This document shows, one piece after another, positions 25,600 to 34,553 of a DNA stretch of 64,000 nucleotides (position 1 is its first letter; each line of letters starts with the position of its first letter). Location of the stretch: assembly GCA_963582345.1 (NCBI GenBank), contig CAUZSN010000002.1, forward strand, positions 1-64,000, read 5' to 3'. A program made the translations under genes and the position numbers. The notes beneath the pieces are model-generated. The model did not search any database, was not told where the DNA came from, and saw nothing but the letters and a program-made list of their open reading frames with translations. This DNA comes from CAUZSN01 sp963582345 (lineage in GTDB: Bacteria > Planctomycetota > Planctomycetia > Planctomycetales > Planctomycetaceae).

Positions 25600-28026
25600 A
25601 TGGAGGCAGTCTTGGTGCAGAAGAAAGTCGGAAAAAACGGTCGGCGATCGAAGTCGAATGCTTCAGCTGTCAGCGGCACTGCGGCGATCGTTGGTGAATC
25701 GAACGACAATATTCTGTACGTGCCGATTAGCCATGAAACGCGGCGTCGGTATTTGCACTACGCACTATCAGTGATTCAGTCGCGTGCTTTACCAGATGTT
25801 CGAGATGGTTTAAAGCCCGTGCAGCGGCGCATTCTATACGCGATGTACCACGATTTGCACCTGACGTCCGGCAGCAAGCCGCGCAAAGCGTCGAAAATTT
25901 GTGGTGATACGGTGGGCAACTATCACCCCCACGGCGACGCGTCCGTGTACGACGCACTGGTTCGCTTGGCTCAGGATGTCAGCCTGCGTTACCCGTTGGT
26001 GGACGGTCAGGGAAATTTCGGATCGATAATGGGTTTGCCGGCTGCTGCAGCTCGGTATACCGAAGCAAGGCTGGCGTCGATTACCGAGCAATTGATGAAC
26101 GAGCTACGGTACGAAACAGTTGAGATGCGGCCCAATTACGAGGCGACGCGAGATGAGCCGGTCGTGATGCCCGCACGGTTTCCTAACCTGCTGATCAACG
26201 GAACTCAGGGTATTGCTGTCGGCATGGCAACGAATATTCCCCCGCACAATCTAGGCGAAGTGATCAAATCCTGCGTCCACTTGATAAGGGATCCCAACGC
26301 AACGGTCGCCCAAATCATGAAGTACATCAAAGGCCCCGATTTTCCCGTGGGCGGACGGATTGTCACCGATCGTCGGTCGTTGCGAAAGGTATATCAGGAG
26401 GGGCGCGGCGCAATTAAAGTCCGTGGAGAATGGAAGATCGATCGGAAGCGAGGACAGGACGCAGCCATCCAGTTGGTCGTCTATTCGATTCCGTACGGCG
26501 TTGAAACTGGGCCGCTGGTCGCAGAAATTGGAATCCTTGTCGCCGACCGCAAACTGCCGCAATTAGTGGACGTTAGCGACCAAACTGATGACAAGAACGG
26601 ACTACGTGTTGTTCTGGAGATCAAACCGGACGCAGATCCCGAAGCTGTGATGGCTTACCTATATAAACACACCAGTCTGGAGCAGAACTTCTCGTACAAC
26701 GCCACCTGCCTGGTACCTGATGAGCACGATGTGTTGGTGCCAGCACGAGTTGATTTGGTCCAGATGCTGCGGCAATTCCTGAGCTTTCGGTTCAAGACCG
26801 TGCGCCGGCGCTTCGATTTTCAACTCGATCAATTGGAGAATCGAATTCACATTCTCAAAGGATTGTCCGTCGTATTCAAAGGTCTAGAAAAGGCGCTCAA
26901 GATCATTCGCCGCAGCGATGGTAAACGAGACGCCGCGACTAAACTGATGCGAACTTTCCCACTCGATGAAACCCAAACGAACGCGATTCTTGAGCTACAA
27001 CTGTATCGCATTGCTCGGTTGGAGATTGACCAAATTCTGAAAGAGCTGAAACAGAAGCGAGCTGAGGCGAAGCAGATACGCCAAATCCTGGCTTCGAACA
27101 GACGAATTTGGAAAGTTGTGCGCACTGAATTGGAAGAGATTGCCGACAAGTTTTCCGATCGTAGGCGGACGAGTCTTGGCTCATCGGACGAGATCAGCGA
27201 ATTCGACGCTCAAGTCTACATCGTTCGGGAGAACATGAACGTTGTGGTGACAGGCGAGGGTTGGATCAAACGCGTCGGGCGCCTGAGCAAAGTGGAAAAC
27301 ACTCGTGTTCGCGATGGCGATTGCGTGCTGGACGTCGTTCCCGGAAGTACGTTGGACAACATTGTACTGTTCGCCAGTGACGGAGTAGCTTACACGTTGC
27401 CCATCGACCAGGTTCCGTCGTCGACCGGTTACGGAGATCCGCTGTCCAAACACGTCCGGTTGGGCGACGGCGTAAACATCGTCGGGTCCCAGACAACCGA
27501 TCCGCGATTTGTACTCGATGACAAGAAAGTGCGTGGCCAGCCGACCCCCGCTCCTTATCTGCTGACCGTAACCGCAAATGGACAGGTCATGCGGATGTCG
27601 TTCAGTCTCTTTCGCACAGCATCGACAAAACTCGGACGAAAATACTGCCGGCTGCGGAAAGGCGACAGGGTCGTCTTCGTTCAACTGGTTCGAAACGCGA
27701 AGACAATGTTTGTGGCGACCCGCAAGGCGAGGATCATTCACTTTTCGATCAAAGAGGCTCAGGTGCTGGCAGGTGCAGGAATTGGTGTTCGCGGAATCAA
27801 ACTGGAAACGGGCGACGAAGTTCTAGGCGCCATCCAACTCAGTCGTCCTAGCGATTGCCTACGCGTCCGGAACACGAACGATAAAGTTTTGAGTTTCGGA
27901 CAACTGAAGTACAATGTCACATCGCGCGGTGGTCGAGGCATCAAGACGAGTCACCGTAGCGGTTTCGACGAAATTATCCGCGGACAAATCAAACTAGTCG
28001 ATTGGAACGAATTCGAAGATAAATAG
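25600..28026 (+). CDS. parC: type IIA topoisomerase subunit A (ParC-like)
   Basis: An 808-residue DNA-cleaving subunit. The 5Y-CAP region is complete: RALPDVRDGLKPVQRRIL near residue 62, NYHPHGDASVYDALVR at 107-122, and catalytic Tyr153 in AARYTEARL. The C-terminal beta-pinwheel follows from about residue 540. The canonical GyrA box (Q-R/K-R-G-G-R/K-G) is replaced by TSRGGRG, and the partner is ParE-like, so it is called ParC-like rather than GyrA; this is an inference. The position equivalent to E. coli GyrA Ser83 is Ala114. One nucleotide separates its stop from the ParE start, so the two are translationally coupled. Confidence 0.88.
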   Translation: MEAVLVQKKVGKNGRRSKSNASAVSGTAAIVGESNDNILYVPISHETRRRYLHYALSVIQSRALPDVRDGLKPVQRRILYAMYHDLHLTSGSKPRKASKICGDTVGNYHPHGDASVYDALVRLAQDVSLRYPLVDGQGNFGSIMGLPAAAARYTEARLASITEQLMNELRYETVEMRPNYEATRDEPVVMPARFPNLLINGTQGIAVGMATNIPPHNLGEVIKSCVHLIRDPNATVAQIMKYIKGPDFPVGGRIVTDRRSLRKVYQEGRGAIKVRGEWKIDRKRGQDAAIQLVVYSIPYGVETGPLVAEIGILVADRKLPQLVDVSDQTDDKNGLRVVLEIKPDADPEAVMAYLYKHTSLEQNFSYNATCLVPDEHDVLVPARVDLVQMLRQFLSFRFKTVRRRFDFQLDQLENRIHILKGLSVVFKGLEKALKIIRRSDGKRDAATKLMRTFPLDETQTNAILELQLYRIARLEIDQILKELKQKRAEAKQIRQILASNRRIWKVVRTELEEIADKFSDRRRTSLGSSDEISEFDAQVYIVRENMNVVVTGEGWIKRVGRLSKVENTRVRDGDCVLDVVPGSTLDNIVLFASDGVAYTLPIDQVPSSTGYGDPLSKHVRLGDGVNIVGSQTTDPRFVLDDKKVRGQPTPAPYLLTVTANGQVMRMSFSLFRTASTKLGRKYCRLRKGDRVVFVQLVRNAKTMFVATRKARIIHFSIKEAQVLAGAGIGVRGIKLETGDEVLGAIQLSRPSDCLRVRNTNDKVLSFGQLKYNVTSRGGRGIKTSHRSGFDEIIRGQIKLVDWNEFEDK

Positions 28027-28027
28027 C

Positions 28028-29947
28028 ATGGCGACCGCGACGCGATCTGAATACCGAGCAAAAGACATCGAGGTTCTGGAAGGATTGGAAGCGGTACGGC
28101 GGCGTCCTTCGATGTACATCGGCGGAGTCGACTCGTGGGGACTCCATCATTTGCTTTGGGAAATCCTTGACAATTCTGTCGACGAGTTTCTGGCAAACGC
28201 GGCCGATCGGGTCGTCGTGACGTTACACAAAGACGGCTGTTCAGTGACTGTCGCCGACAATGGACGCGGCATTCCTGTTGACAAGCACCCGAAGACAAAA
28301 AAATCAGCGTTACAGTTGATCTTTACAACGTTACATGCGGGTGGAAAATTTTCGAACAAGAACTACGCACGCAGTGGGGGCCTTCACGGTGTCGGCGCAT
28401 CGGTCGTCAATGCGTTGTCGTCGGAGTTGGTGGCAACGGTGCATCGTGATGGATGCGAATGGATTCAGCGATACAAAGGTGGTAAACCGACGACGCCCGT
28501 GAAAAAGGTCAGACCTTTCCGAGGCCATGGGACGATTGTCTTCTTCCGCCCTGATGACACAATCTTTCGCCGTGTGAAGTTCAACGCAGACGTAATTTGC
28601 CAGCATCTGGAGGACATCTCCTATATTCACGGCGGTTTGCGGATCACTTTCATCGACGAGGCGAAAGACGAAACAAAAGAGTTCCTGCACACCGAGGGGA
28701 TCTCGGCCTATCTGAAAAAAATTACGACGGAAGGGAAAAAGAATCCGGTCCATCACAAAATTTTTTCGACGGAACGAGACGATGAGAAGATTCGGATCGA
28801 GATCGTCATGCATTGGACCGGCGCCACGGACGAGCAAATTCGCAGCTACGTAAACGGCATCCGCACCCATGCCGGTGGAACACACGAGACAGGTTTCCGG
28901 TCGGGGATTGCCAAAGCGATTAAGAACTATATGGACGTCCACGACATCAAACAAAAAGGAGTGACCATCACAGCGGACGATATTCGCGAAGGCGTCGTCG
29001 GGATTCTGTCTGTCTTTCACAACTCGCCAATGTTCCAGGGCCAGACGAAAGAAAAGTTAAACAATCCCGATATGAACAGTCAGGTGGAGAGCTTGGTCCG
29101 TCCCAGCTTAGAATCGTGGCTGAACGGTAATCCTTCCATCGCGGATGCCATTGTGGGCCGAATCGTGTTGGCAGCGCGAGCACGCATGGCCAGTCGCGAC
29201 GCCGCAGGCGAAGTTCGTCGCAAAACGGCCACATCGCGAAAAACTAATTTGCCGGGAAAGCTCTTGGATTGCCGGACGAACAAGCCCGCGCAGTCGGAGT
29301 TATTCATTGTCGAAGGACTCTCGGCCGGCGGCACCGCAGTCATGGGTCGTGACAGCCGAACTCAGGCCGTGCTGCCCTTGAAGGGCAAGATCTTGAATAC
29401 CGAGTCACTTAGCTCGGCACGGATCATGGCTAACCAGGAAATCAATGACCTAGTCGAGGCTCTAGGTGCCGGCATCGGAAGCAATTTCGATATTCGAAAG
29501 CTGCGGTACGGTCGAGTGATTCTACTGATGGACGCCGATAGCGACGGATATCACATCAGCACGCTGCTACTAACATTTTTTTTCCGGCACATGCTGGAAC
29601 TGATCCGTCAGGGAAAACTCTATTTGGCTCAACCGCCCTTGTACCGCATATCAGCCGGCAATAAGGCGTACTATGCCCACGACGACGTTCATAAGGAAGA
29701 GATCCTGGCATCGTTGCCCACGAACTATCATCCAGAAATCTCTCGGTTCAAGGGGCTGGGTGAGATGACCGCTGCCCAGTTGAAAGAAACGACGCTCGAT
29801 CCCAAACAGCGAACGCTATTGCGCGTAGACATCGAAAGCCAGCTAGAGGCTGATCGCACTTTCCAACAACTGTTGGGTAAAGATGCCAGCGAACGCTACC
29901 GGATCATTATGGATGCTGCCGGCCTGATCGACGACCTGGACGTGTGA
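28028..29947 (+). CDS. parE: type IIA topoisomerase subunit B (ParE-like)
   Basis: A 639-residue ATPase subunit. GHKL motifs are EILDNSVDEF, ADNGRGIPV and GGLHGVGASVVNALS. The TOPRIM domain has FIVEGLSAGGTAV and LMDADSDGYHISTLLLTFFF, and the end has the RFKGLGEMTAAQLKETT tail. Length and DADSDG match ParE rather than GyrB. The usual EGDSAGG is EGLSAGG here, an Asp-to-Leu change beside the catalytic Glu. Same operon as the A subunit. Confidence 0.9.
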   Translation: MATATRSEYRAKDIEVLEGLEAVRRRPSMYIGGVDSWGLHHLLWEILDNSVDEFLANAADRVVVTLHKDGCSVTVADNGRGIPVDKHPKTKKSALQLIFTTLHAGGKFSNKNYARSGGLHGVGASVVNALSSELVATVHRDGCEWIQRYKGGKPTTPVKKVRPFRGHGTIVFFRPDDTIFRRVKFNADVICQHLEDISYIHGGLRITFIDEAKDETKEFLHTEGISAYLKKITTEGKKNPVHHKIFSTERDDEKIRIEIVMHWTGATDEQIRSYVNGIRTHAGGTHETGFRSGIAKAIKNYMDVHDIKQKGVTITADDIREGVVGILSVFHNSPMFQGQTKEKLNNPDMNSQVESLVRPSLESWLNGNPSIADAIVGRIVLAARARMASRDAAGEVRRKTATSRKTNLPGKLLDCRTNKPAQSELFIVEGLSAGGTAVMGRDSRTQAVLPLKGKILNTESLSSARIMANQEINDLVEALGAGIGSNFDIRKLRYGRVILLMDADSDGYHISTLLLTFFFRHMLELIRQGKLYLAQPPLYRISAGNKAYYAHDDVHKEEILASLPTNYHPEISRFKGLGEMTAAQLKETTLDPKQRTLLRVDIESQLEADRTFQQLLGKDASERYRIIMDAAGLIDDLDV

Positions 29948-29991
29948 ATTGCCGGATTAAATTGAGTTCGCGAGAAGTACTCAGCACACCC

Positions 29992-30183
29992 TCAGGTCAT
30001 CTCCTTGTACGTGTCGTAGCCTAGGTACATGACAACGCCTGCACAGATTATGAATATAATGTCCATACCTGTGCTTCCGGAGAAAGGAAATGACTGAGTC
30101 ACTAGATCCGTAAGTGCGGCCAGGGCGACGAAGCCTGAGACGAACACCGAGCCCATGACCATCTTTTTCAATGCATTCGACAT
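29992..30183 (-). CDS. small two-helix membrane protein
   Basis: A 63-residue protein from ATG 30183 (MSNALKKMVMGS), preceded by AGGTGG about 8 nt upstream. Two hydrophobic helices (VFVSGFVALAALTDLV and MDIIFIICAGVVMYLGY) flank a short loop, with a charged YDTYKEMT end. Small conserved membrane proteins of this layout occur in planctomycetes with no function known. A much longer in-frame start at 30606 was not chosen because the extra residues read as non-coding. Confidence 0.7.
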   Translation of the reverse strand: MSNALKKMVMGSVFVSGFVALAALTDLVTQSFPFSGSTGMDIIFIICAGVVMYLGYDTYKEMT

Positions 30184-30554
30184 TGCTGTGCCACCTGCGC
30201 TAAATCGACTGTTACTGCGAGTATAGGTTGAACGTCCTATATTTTTCCAGTGGAGATATTGATTTTCGAGAAGGCTCAGCAAGATCGACCTGACTCGCTT
30301 ACTTTGTGGTTGCCGTTCATTATCCGAACCACGCCGGACGATCAGATCAAACGGCACGATCGTGAGACTAGTTGCGGTTATGAGCGAAGTCAAGCAGCTT
30401 GGACGCCTCTTAGTAACAGCACATGACCTCAACAACGGTACGCCCCAGTCTTGATTTGGAACACAGCACCGCCTTGTATTCAGGAATGCGGCCATTGCAA
30501 TCTTAATCGAGACGATAAAACGGCATACCAGCGCATCTACATCATGGCTATCAA

Positions 30555-30688
30555 AATCAGTACGGCTTGTTGCCGAAACAGTTTCCGGTCGCATCTCGCG
30601 AATCATCTCGCTTCCGATCTACAGCATGATGACCGACGAGGACATTCACGACGTGGTCGATGCAGTCGTAGCGACACACTACTGTTAG
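30555..30688 (+). pseudogene. DegT/DnrJ/EryC1/StrS aminotransferase 3' relic
   Basis: The plus strand reads RLVAETVSGRISRIISLPIY then SMMTDEDIHDVVDAVVATHY and stops at TAG 30688. The ISLPIYxxMTDEDxxxVVxAV ending is the C-terminus of PLP-dependent sugar aminotransferases of this family. Upstream DNA (30184-30550) has lost recognisable coding sense. It suggests a former nucleotide-sugar or polysaccharide gene before the HlyD-like gene. Confidence 0.7.
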
Positions 30689-31180
30689 TCACGATGTCTG
30701 GAACTTCTATTCGTCTTGAGATAATCCTTCTTAGTCATCGGCATTAGCACCGTCGGGACGGTCGATCGACACTATTCGGTATCCGTGGGTGCAACAGGAT
30801 TTAGGTATCATAGGGTCTCGACGATCAGACACTCGGGCAATAATACGACGAAGTATCACAGAATTCCCTATCATTGGAAGATGTTCGGCAGCGGTCACTT
30901 CGGTTAGGCAACCATCTGGTTTAACCGTGACTAGCTGGCCCCCATTTTTCTCCAGAATTTTCTTGCTGTCTCATCTGGAAGAAAAAATTTCTAATCCACA
31001 TCCGAGGAATTTGCGAGTCCGCGAAAAAATTCCGATTTTTCGGATACGGGCCACGTTTGGCGATCACGGGAATAACGAAAGTTATAGCGGTCTAGGAACA
31101 AATCGTCTCCGATTCTAGACAAGTTCTCGTCAACAGAAACACCTTCGTGGTCCGATTCGAATTAAGGAGTACGAGATCCG
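30689..31180. other. spacer with possible minus-strand relic
   Basis: About 490 bp before the HlyD-like gene. A minus-strand stretch at about 30747-30975 reads ILEKNGGQLVTVKPDGCLTE and on to a stop near 30747, without a start, and might be another relic of unknown family. The hairpin TCCGA-TTTT-TCGGA lies at 31031-31044. Confidence 0.3.
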
Positions 31181-31238
31181 ATGATGTTACTTTTTGAGGA
31201 TCGTCACCATTGTACGACTTGGCCAAGAGAGTTCTCTA

Positions 31239-32402
31239 ATGATAGCTGTCCCAAACGAAAAAAAATATTCGGTTGTTGGTAGCCCTGTTTCCATTCCAGC
31301 TAGCCCGAAACGGACACTCGTGTTTGTTGTGATTGCACTTGCGTGTAGTTTTTTCCTGACAGGCTGGATCGATGTTGCCGGGACGCAGAACCTAACAGGC
31401 CATCTTCGGGCTGAAAGCACAGTTGTTGTATCAAGCCACACCGCGCGTATTGAGAACTTGCTGGCGGAAACAGGCGAAACCCTGCCAGCTGGCCAACCGT
31501 TGGTCCAATTGATTGATGAACAACTCACAGAGGAGCTAACGCAGACACAGTGCAAAGTCGAAACGTTGACGGCGGAGTTGGAGCGCCTGCGGGCCAAGGC
31601 TCAGGTTGACTTGCGTTGGCGGATGAAGGAATTGGAAGCGGAAGAATTTAAGACTCGGTTGCACTCAGCCAAGTTGCTGAAAGAACAGTACACACACCGG
31701 CTTGAGGCAGTAGCGTGGCAGGATTTTGTCAACGATTTTGATGCTGCACTTCGCAACGAGTTGCCGAAAAACAACTTTAAATCGGTAGTCTATCAAAGCG
31801 GAATGACCGGTGACGAGGCACAGATCAACGCGATCCTACGACAAGAAGCTGCTCAAAACGCTGCGGAAGTCAACGCGGCACAGATGGAAATGTGCGAACG
31901 GCGACTGCAGGAACTCCAAGAACTCAAGACCAACCTACCGCAGACTGTGCGCCGTGCCGTCGGGATCGACGTTTCGGAGACGTGTCTGGCCCAATCGAAA
32001 GACATCTTGAATCAATTGCAACAGCGCAAGCAGACGTCGACATTGTACACACCAGCCTATGGCACAATTGGCGTATTTCGCAAGAAGGTCGGCGATCGTA
32101 TCACAGTTGGCGAACCGATCGTCGAGCTGCTCGATCGGGATCGGCCGTATCTGGTCGTCTTGGTTCCCAGTCGCTTGATAACACGATTTGAAGCGGGTGA
32201 TGACGTGCAGTTGATGTTTCCGGGCAGCAAACATCGTCGGGGCTGTGTCCAGAGCGTACCGCCACAGACGTCGTCGGATTCCCGCCATATCGGAACATCG
32301 GTTGCAGGTGAGGCTGTCGTCGAAGTGCGTGTCGATCCGGTTGGCAAGCTGTGGCCGACCATTCCTATTGGATCGGCTATTGATATTTTGTTCGCCAAGT
32401 AA
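31239..32402 (+). CDS. HlyD/membrane-fusion-like protein
   Basis: A 387-residue periplasmic adaptor-like protein from ATG 31239 (MIAVPNEKKYSV). A TTG at 31194 would extend the frame by 15 residues but is unlikely. A single transmembrane helix at about 26-45 (TLVFVVIALACSFFLTGW) is followed by a barrel-sandwich half-motif around VSSHTARIENLLAETGETLP, a long coiled coil (about 105-245), the second half-motif (YTPAYGTIGVFRKKVGDRIT) and a C-terminal beta domain. Relatives feed polysaccharide or type I export systems; no ABC transporter or outer-membrane partner is adjacent, and only a DegT relic hints at polysaccharide work. Confidence 0.85.
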   Translation: MIAVPNEKKYSVVGSPVSIPASPKRTLVFVVIALACSFFLTGWIDVAGTQNLTGHLRAESTVVVSSHTARIENLLAETGETLPAGQPLVQLIDEQLTEELTQTQCKVETLTAELERLRAKAQVDLRWRMKELEAEEFKTRLHSAKLLKEQYTHRLEAVAWQDFVNDFDAALRNELPKNNFKSVVYQSGMTGDEAQINAILRQEAAQNAAEVNAAQMEMCERRLQELQELKTNLPQTVRRAVGIDVSETCLAQSKDILNQLQQRKQTSTLYTPAYGTIGVFRKKVGDRITVGEPIVELLDRDRPYLVVLVPSRLITRFEAGDDVQLMFPGSKHRRGCVQSVPPQTSSDSRHIGTSVAGEAVVEVRVDPVGKLWPTIPIGSAIDILFAK

Positions 32403-32441
32403 AGACCGTAGTTGTGCCCGAGTCGTTTGCGATAGAAGGAT

Positions 32442-32828
32442 CTATTGTGACTTCGCCACAGACATGATTTCGTCGATAGAAATTGGCTCGCAAAGCTTGG
32501 ATTCCACATGCGACGAAAGCAACAATACCAACTTGCCGGCCTTGGTGACTTTCGCGTCAGGAAATCCGATCACGTTTCGGCCATCGTTTAACGTCACACA
32601 AACTTCGTCCGTTTCGTTGACGCCGCTTAGACCGTCGCAAACAAGTGCCGGAAACCGACTCCACGCCCACGTCCACAGTGTCGCATCCGGATCAACTCGG
32701 CCCGCAAGGTCGTTCCATTCCGCCTCGGCTTTCTTCAGATCACTCAGACAGGCTTTCTGACACCACGGCTTCAGCACGTGCTCGATCCATTCCTTACGTG
32801 ATGCGGCTAATTCATTGAATAGGGTCAT
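32442..32828 (-). CDS. conserved hypothetical protein, 128 aa
   Basis: Soluble, no signal. It starts MTLFNELAASRKEWIEHVLK, has a Cys in KPWCQKACLSDL, a Trp-rich TLWTWAWSRFPALVCDGL centre, and a beta-rich GRNVIGFPDAKVTKAGKLVL end. No recognised domain. It converges with the HlyD-like gene and is transcribed alone. Confidence 0.65.
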   Translation of the reverse strand: MTLFNELAASRKEWIEHVLKPWCQKACLSDLKKAEAEWNDLAGRVDPDATLWTWAWSRFPALVCDGLSGVNETDEVCVTLNDGRNVIGFPDAKVTKAGKLVLLLSSHVESKLCEPISIDEIMSVAKSQ

Positions 32829-33133
32829 GGCACAACTCTTTGTCTAAGTTGAAACTCTTTTTCACACCCAAAGTAAAGTCAGATCACAGATCACGCAGAT
32901 ACGCACAGAGTTCATGAAACGTTTGATTCTCGAACGAGTTCGACATGCGATTGTACGGAATCATCGCAGAATGGAGTATCTGTGTTGATCGGAATAATCA
33001 GCGGACGCTACCAGCCGAGAACCATACTTGGTGACACAATGGAACTTGCTCTAGCCATACAGCTATAATGTGGAAAACTTGATAGCATTAGAAGTCACAA
33101 CCCACTCTAAGCCAGTTGTAGTCGCTGGAGGAA
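32829..33133. other. spacer with no recognised gene
   Basis: About 305 bp between divergent genes. It should hold both promoters; none could be assigned with confidence. GGAGG at 33127-33131 is the ribosome binding site of the following gene. Confidence 0.4.
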
Positions 33134-34444
33134 ATGATGGCAGGTAACCTGGTCAACATTGATTCGGTCAATTTTCGGCGAGTGTTTCCCTGGATCAATT
33201 TATTTCGATCCTTTGGAATTGCCATTGACCCTCAGAAGGTCCTGTTGGCCGCGTTTGCGCTGATCGCGATTTCGGGGGGAAATTGGATGTTCGCGAACTT
33301 GCCGTTTGCACCAGATCAGGCAGACGCACAACTTTGGCCTTGGGAAAGGGACTTGGGCTACGTCGAGTCGAATCACGTTTCTCACCAACCGATTCGGGAA
33401 GTGCGAGTCAATGATCCCTTCAGAACTCTTGTCGTCGTCTCAACAAATTGGCGAGTGGTCTTGAGCCCCGTCATGGCACTGATTAATCCTGGCGTGGTGC
33501 TATTACAAACGGTGAGTGAATCGAACACAGAAGGAACGAAGACGTGGGCGGATGTCGCCTATGCCTGGACTCAACTGTTGTGGATCTTGTGCGTTTGGGC
33601 AGTCTTCGGCGGAGCGATTACGCGAATGGTGGCAGTACAGTTTGCTCGCGATGAAAAAGTGGGCCTATTGGCCGCATTGAAGTTTTCTGTCCAGAGGTTT
33701 CTGTCGTATCTCTTGGCTCCTCTTTTGCCAATTGCTGGCATCGGCTTCTTTTGGCTGTTGTGCGTCCTCGGAGGATGGATTGGACGCATACCCGCAATAG
33801 GCGAAGTGCTGATCGGATTGTTTTGGATTGTTCCGCTCTTCTGCGGATTGTTTATGGCGCTGATGTTGGTCGGCGTTGCGGCCGGTTGGCCGCTGATGTA
33901 TGCCACGATCAGTGCGGAAGCGAGTGACGGGTTTGATGGGCTGAGCCGCGCGTACTGTTATGTCTATGGTCGACCGTGGCACTATTTGTGGATGGTCATT
34001 GTCGCCATGGCGTTCGGTTCGGTCGTCATCTTCTTTGCTTGGTTAGTCACTTGGCTTCTCGTCTATTTGGGTGGTTGGAGCGTTGCGTCTGGTATGGGTC
34101 TGAATAACGCCGTTGCCTTATTTCAGGCATCGGCCGGACTATTTGGAATAGATGTGTTGGGTGGAGGTACCGACGAAGAATATTTTTTGGGTTCGGTTGC
34201 GGTCGGTGCCTGGATGCGCCTTGTTGGGCTGGTCTTGGTCGGTTTTATATATTCCTATTTCTGGTCCGCCTTCACCATTATGTATTTCTTGCTTCGACGC
34301 AGTGATGACGGCACTGAATTCGACCAGGTATACATTACGGAAGACGAGCAACGGAACGAGCTGCTGCCACTGGTTGGTGTCGCGGAATCGGATCAGTCCA
34401 CTGACGAAGCTGCGGTAACGTCGGATTCTCCAAGCACAGAGTAG
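33134..34444 (+). CDS. polytopic membrane protein of unknown function
   Basis: A 436-residue protein with about seven hydrophobic segments: one near 37-55, one near 110, then a cluster at about 145-165, 190-215, 225-260, 280-315 and 355-390. The long periplasmic or cytoplasmic loop 60-105 contains PWERDLGY. The C-terminal tail is acidic (TDEAAVTSDSPSTE). Two adjacent ATGs (33134, 33137) follow GGAGG; the second has better spacing. No family with known function recognised. Confidence 0.78.
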   Translation: MMAGNLVNIDSVNFRRVFPWINLFRSFGIAIDPQKVLLAAFALIAISGGNWMFANLPFAPDQADAQLWPWERDLGYVESNHVSHQPIREVRVNDPFRTLVVVSTNWRVVLSPVMALINPGVVLLQTVSESNTEGTKTWADVAYAWTQLLWILCVWAVFGGAITRMVAVQFARDEKVGLLAALKFSVQRFLSYLLAPLLPIAGIGFFWLLCVLGGWIGRIPAIGEVLIGLFWIVPLFCGLFMALMLVGVAAGWPLMYATISAEASDGFDGLSRAYCYVYGRPWHYLWMVIVAMAFGSVVIFFAWLVTWLLVYLGGWSVASGMGLNNAVALFQASAGLFGIDVLGGGTDEEYFLGSVAVGAWMRLVGLVLVGFIYSYFWSAFTIMYFLLRRSDDGTEFDQVYITEDEQRNELLPLVGVAESDQSTDEAAVTSDSPSTE

Positions 34445-34553
34445 CCGCTGAGCGACTTCTGATGAGCAAGTCGATAAAACAACAGCTCTTGAACACAAGA
34501 CGAAGCCTTGGCCCTGGGCAGTCAGCCTTCGATTGCGGACCCTCGTTCCCATC

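Noticed and set aside
29992..30606. 204-codon version of the small membrane protein
   Set aside because: The first 141 residues look non-coding; the start at 30183 has a ribosome site and yields a compact two-helix protein.
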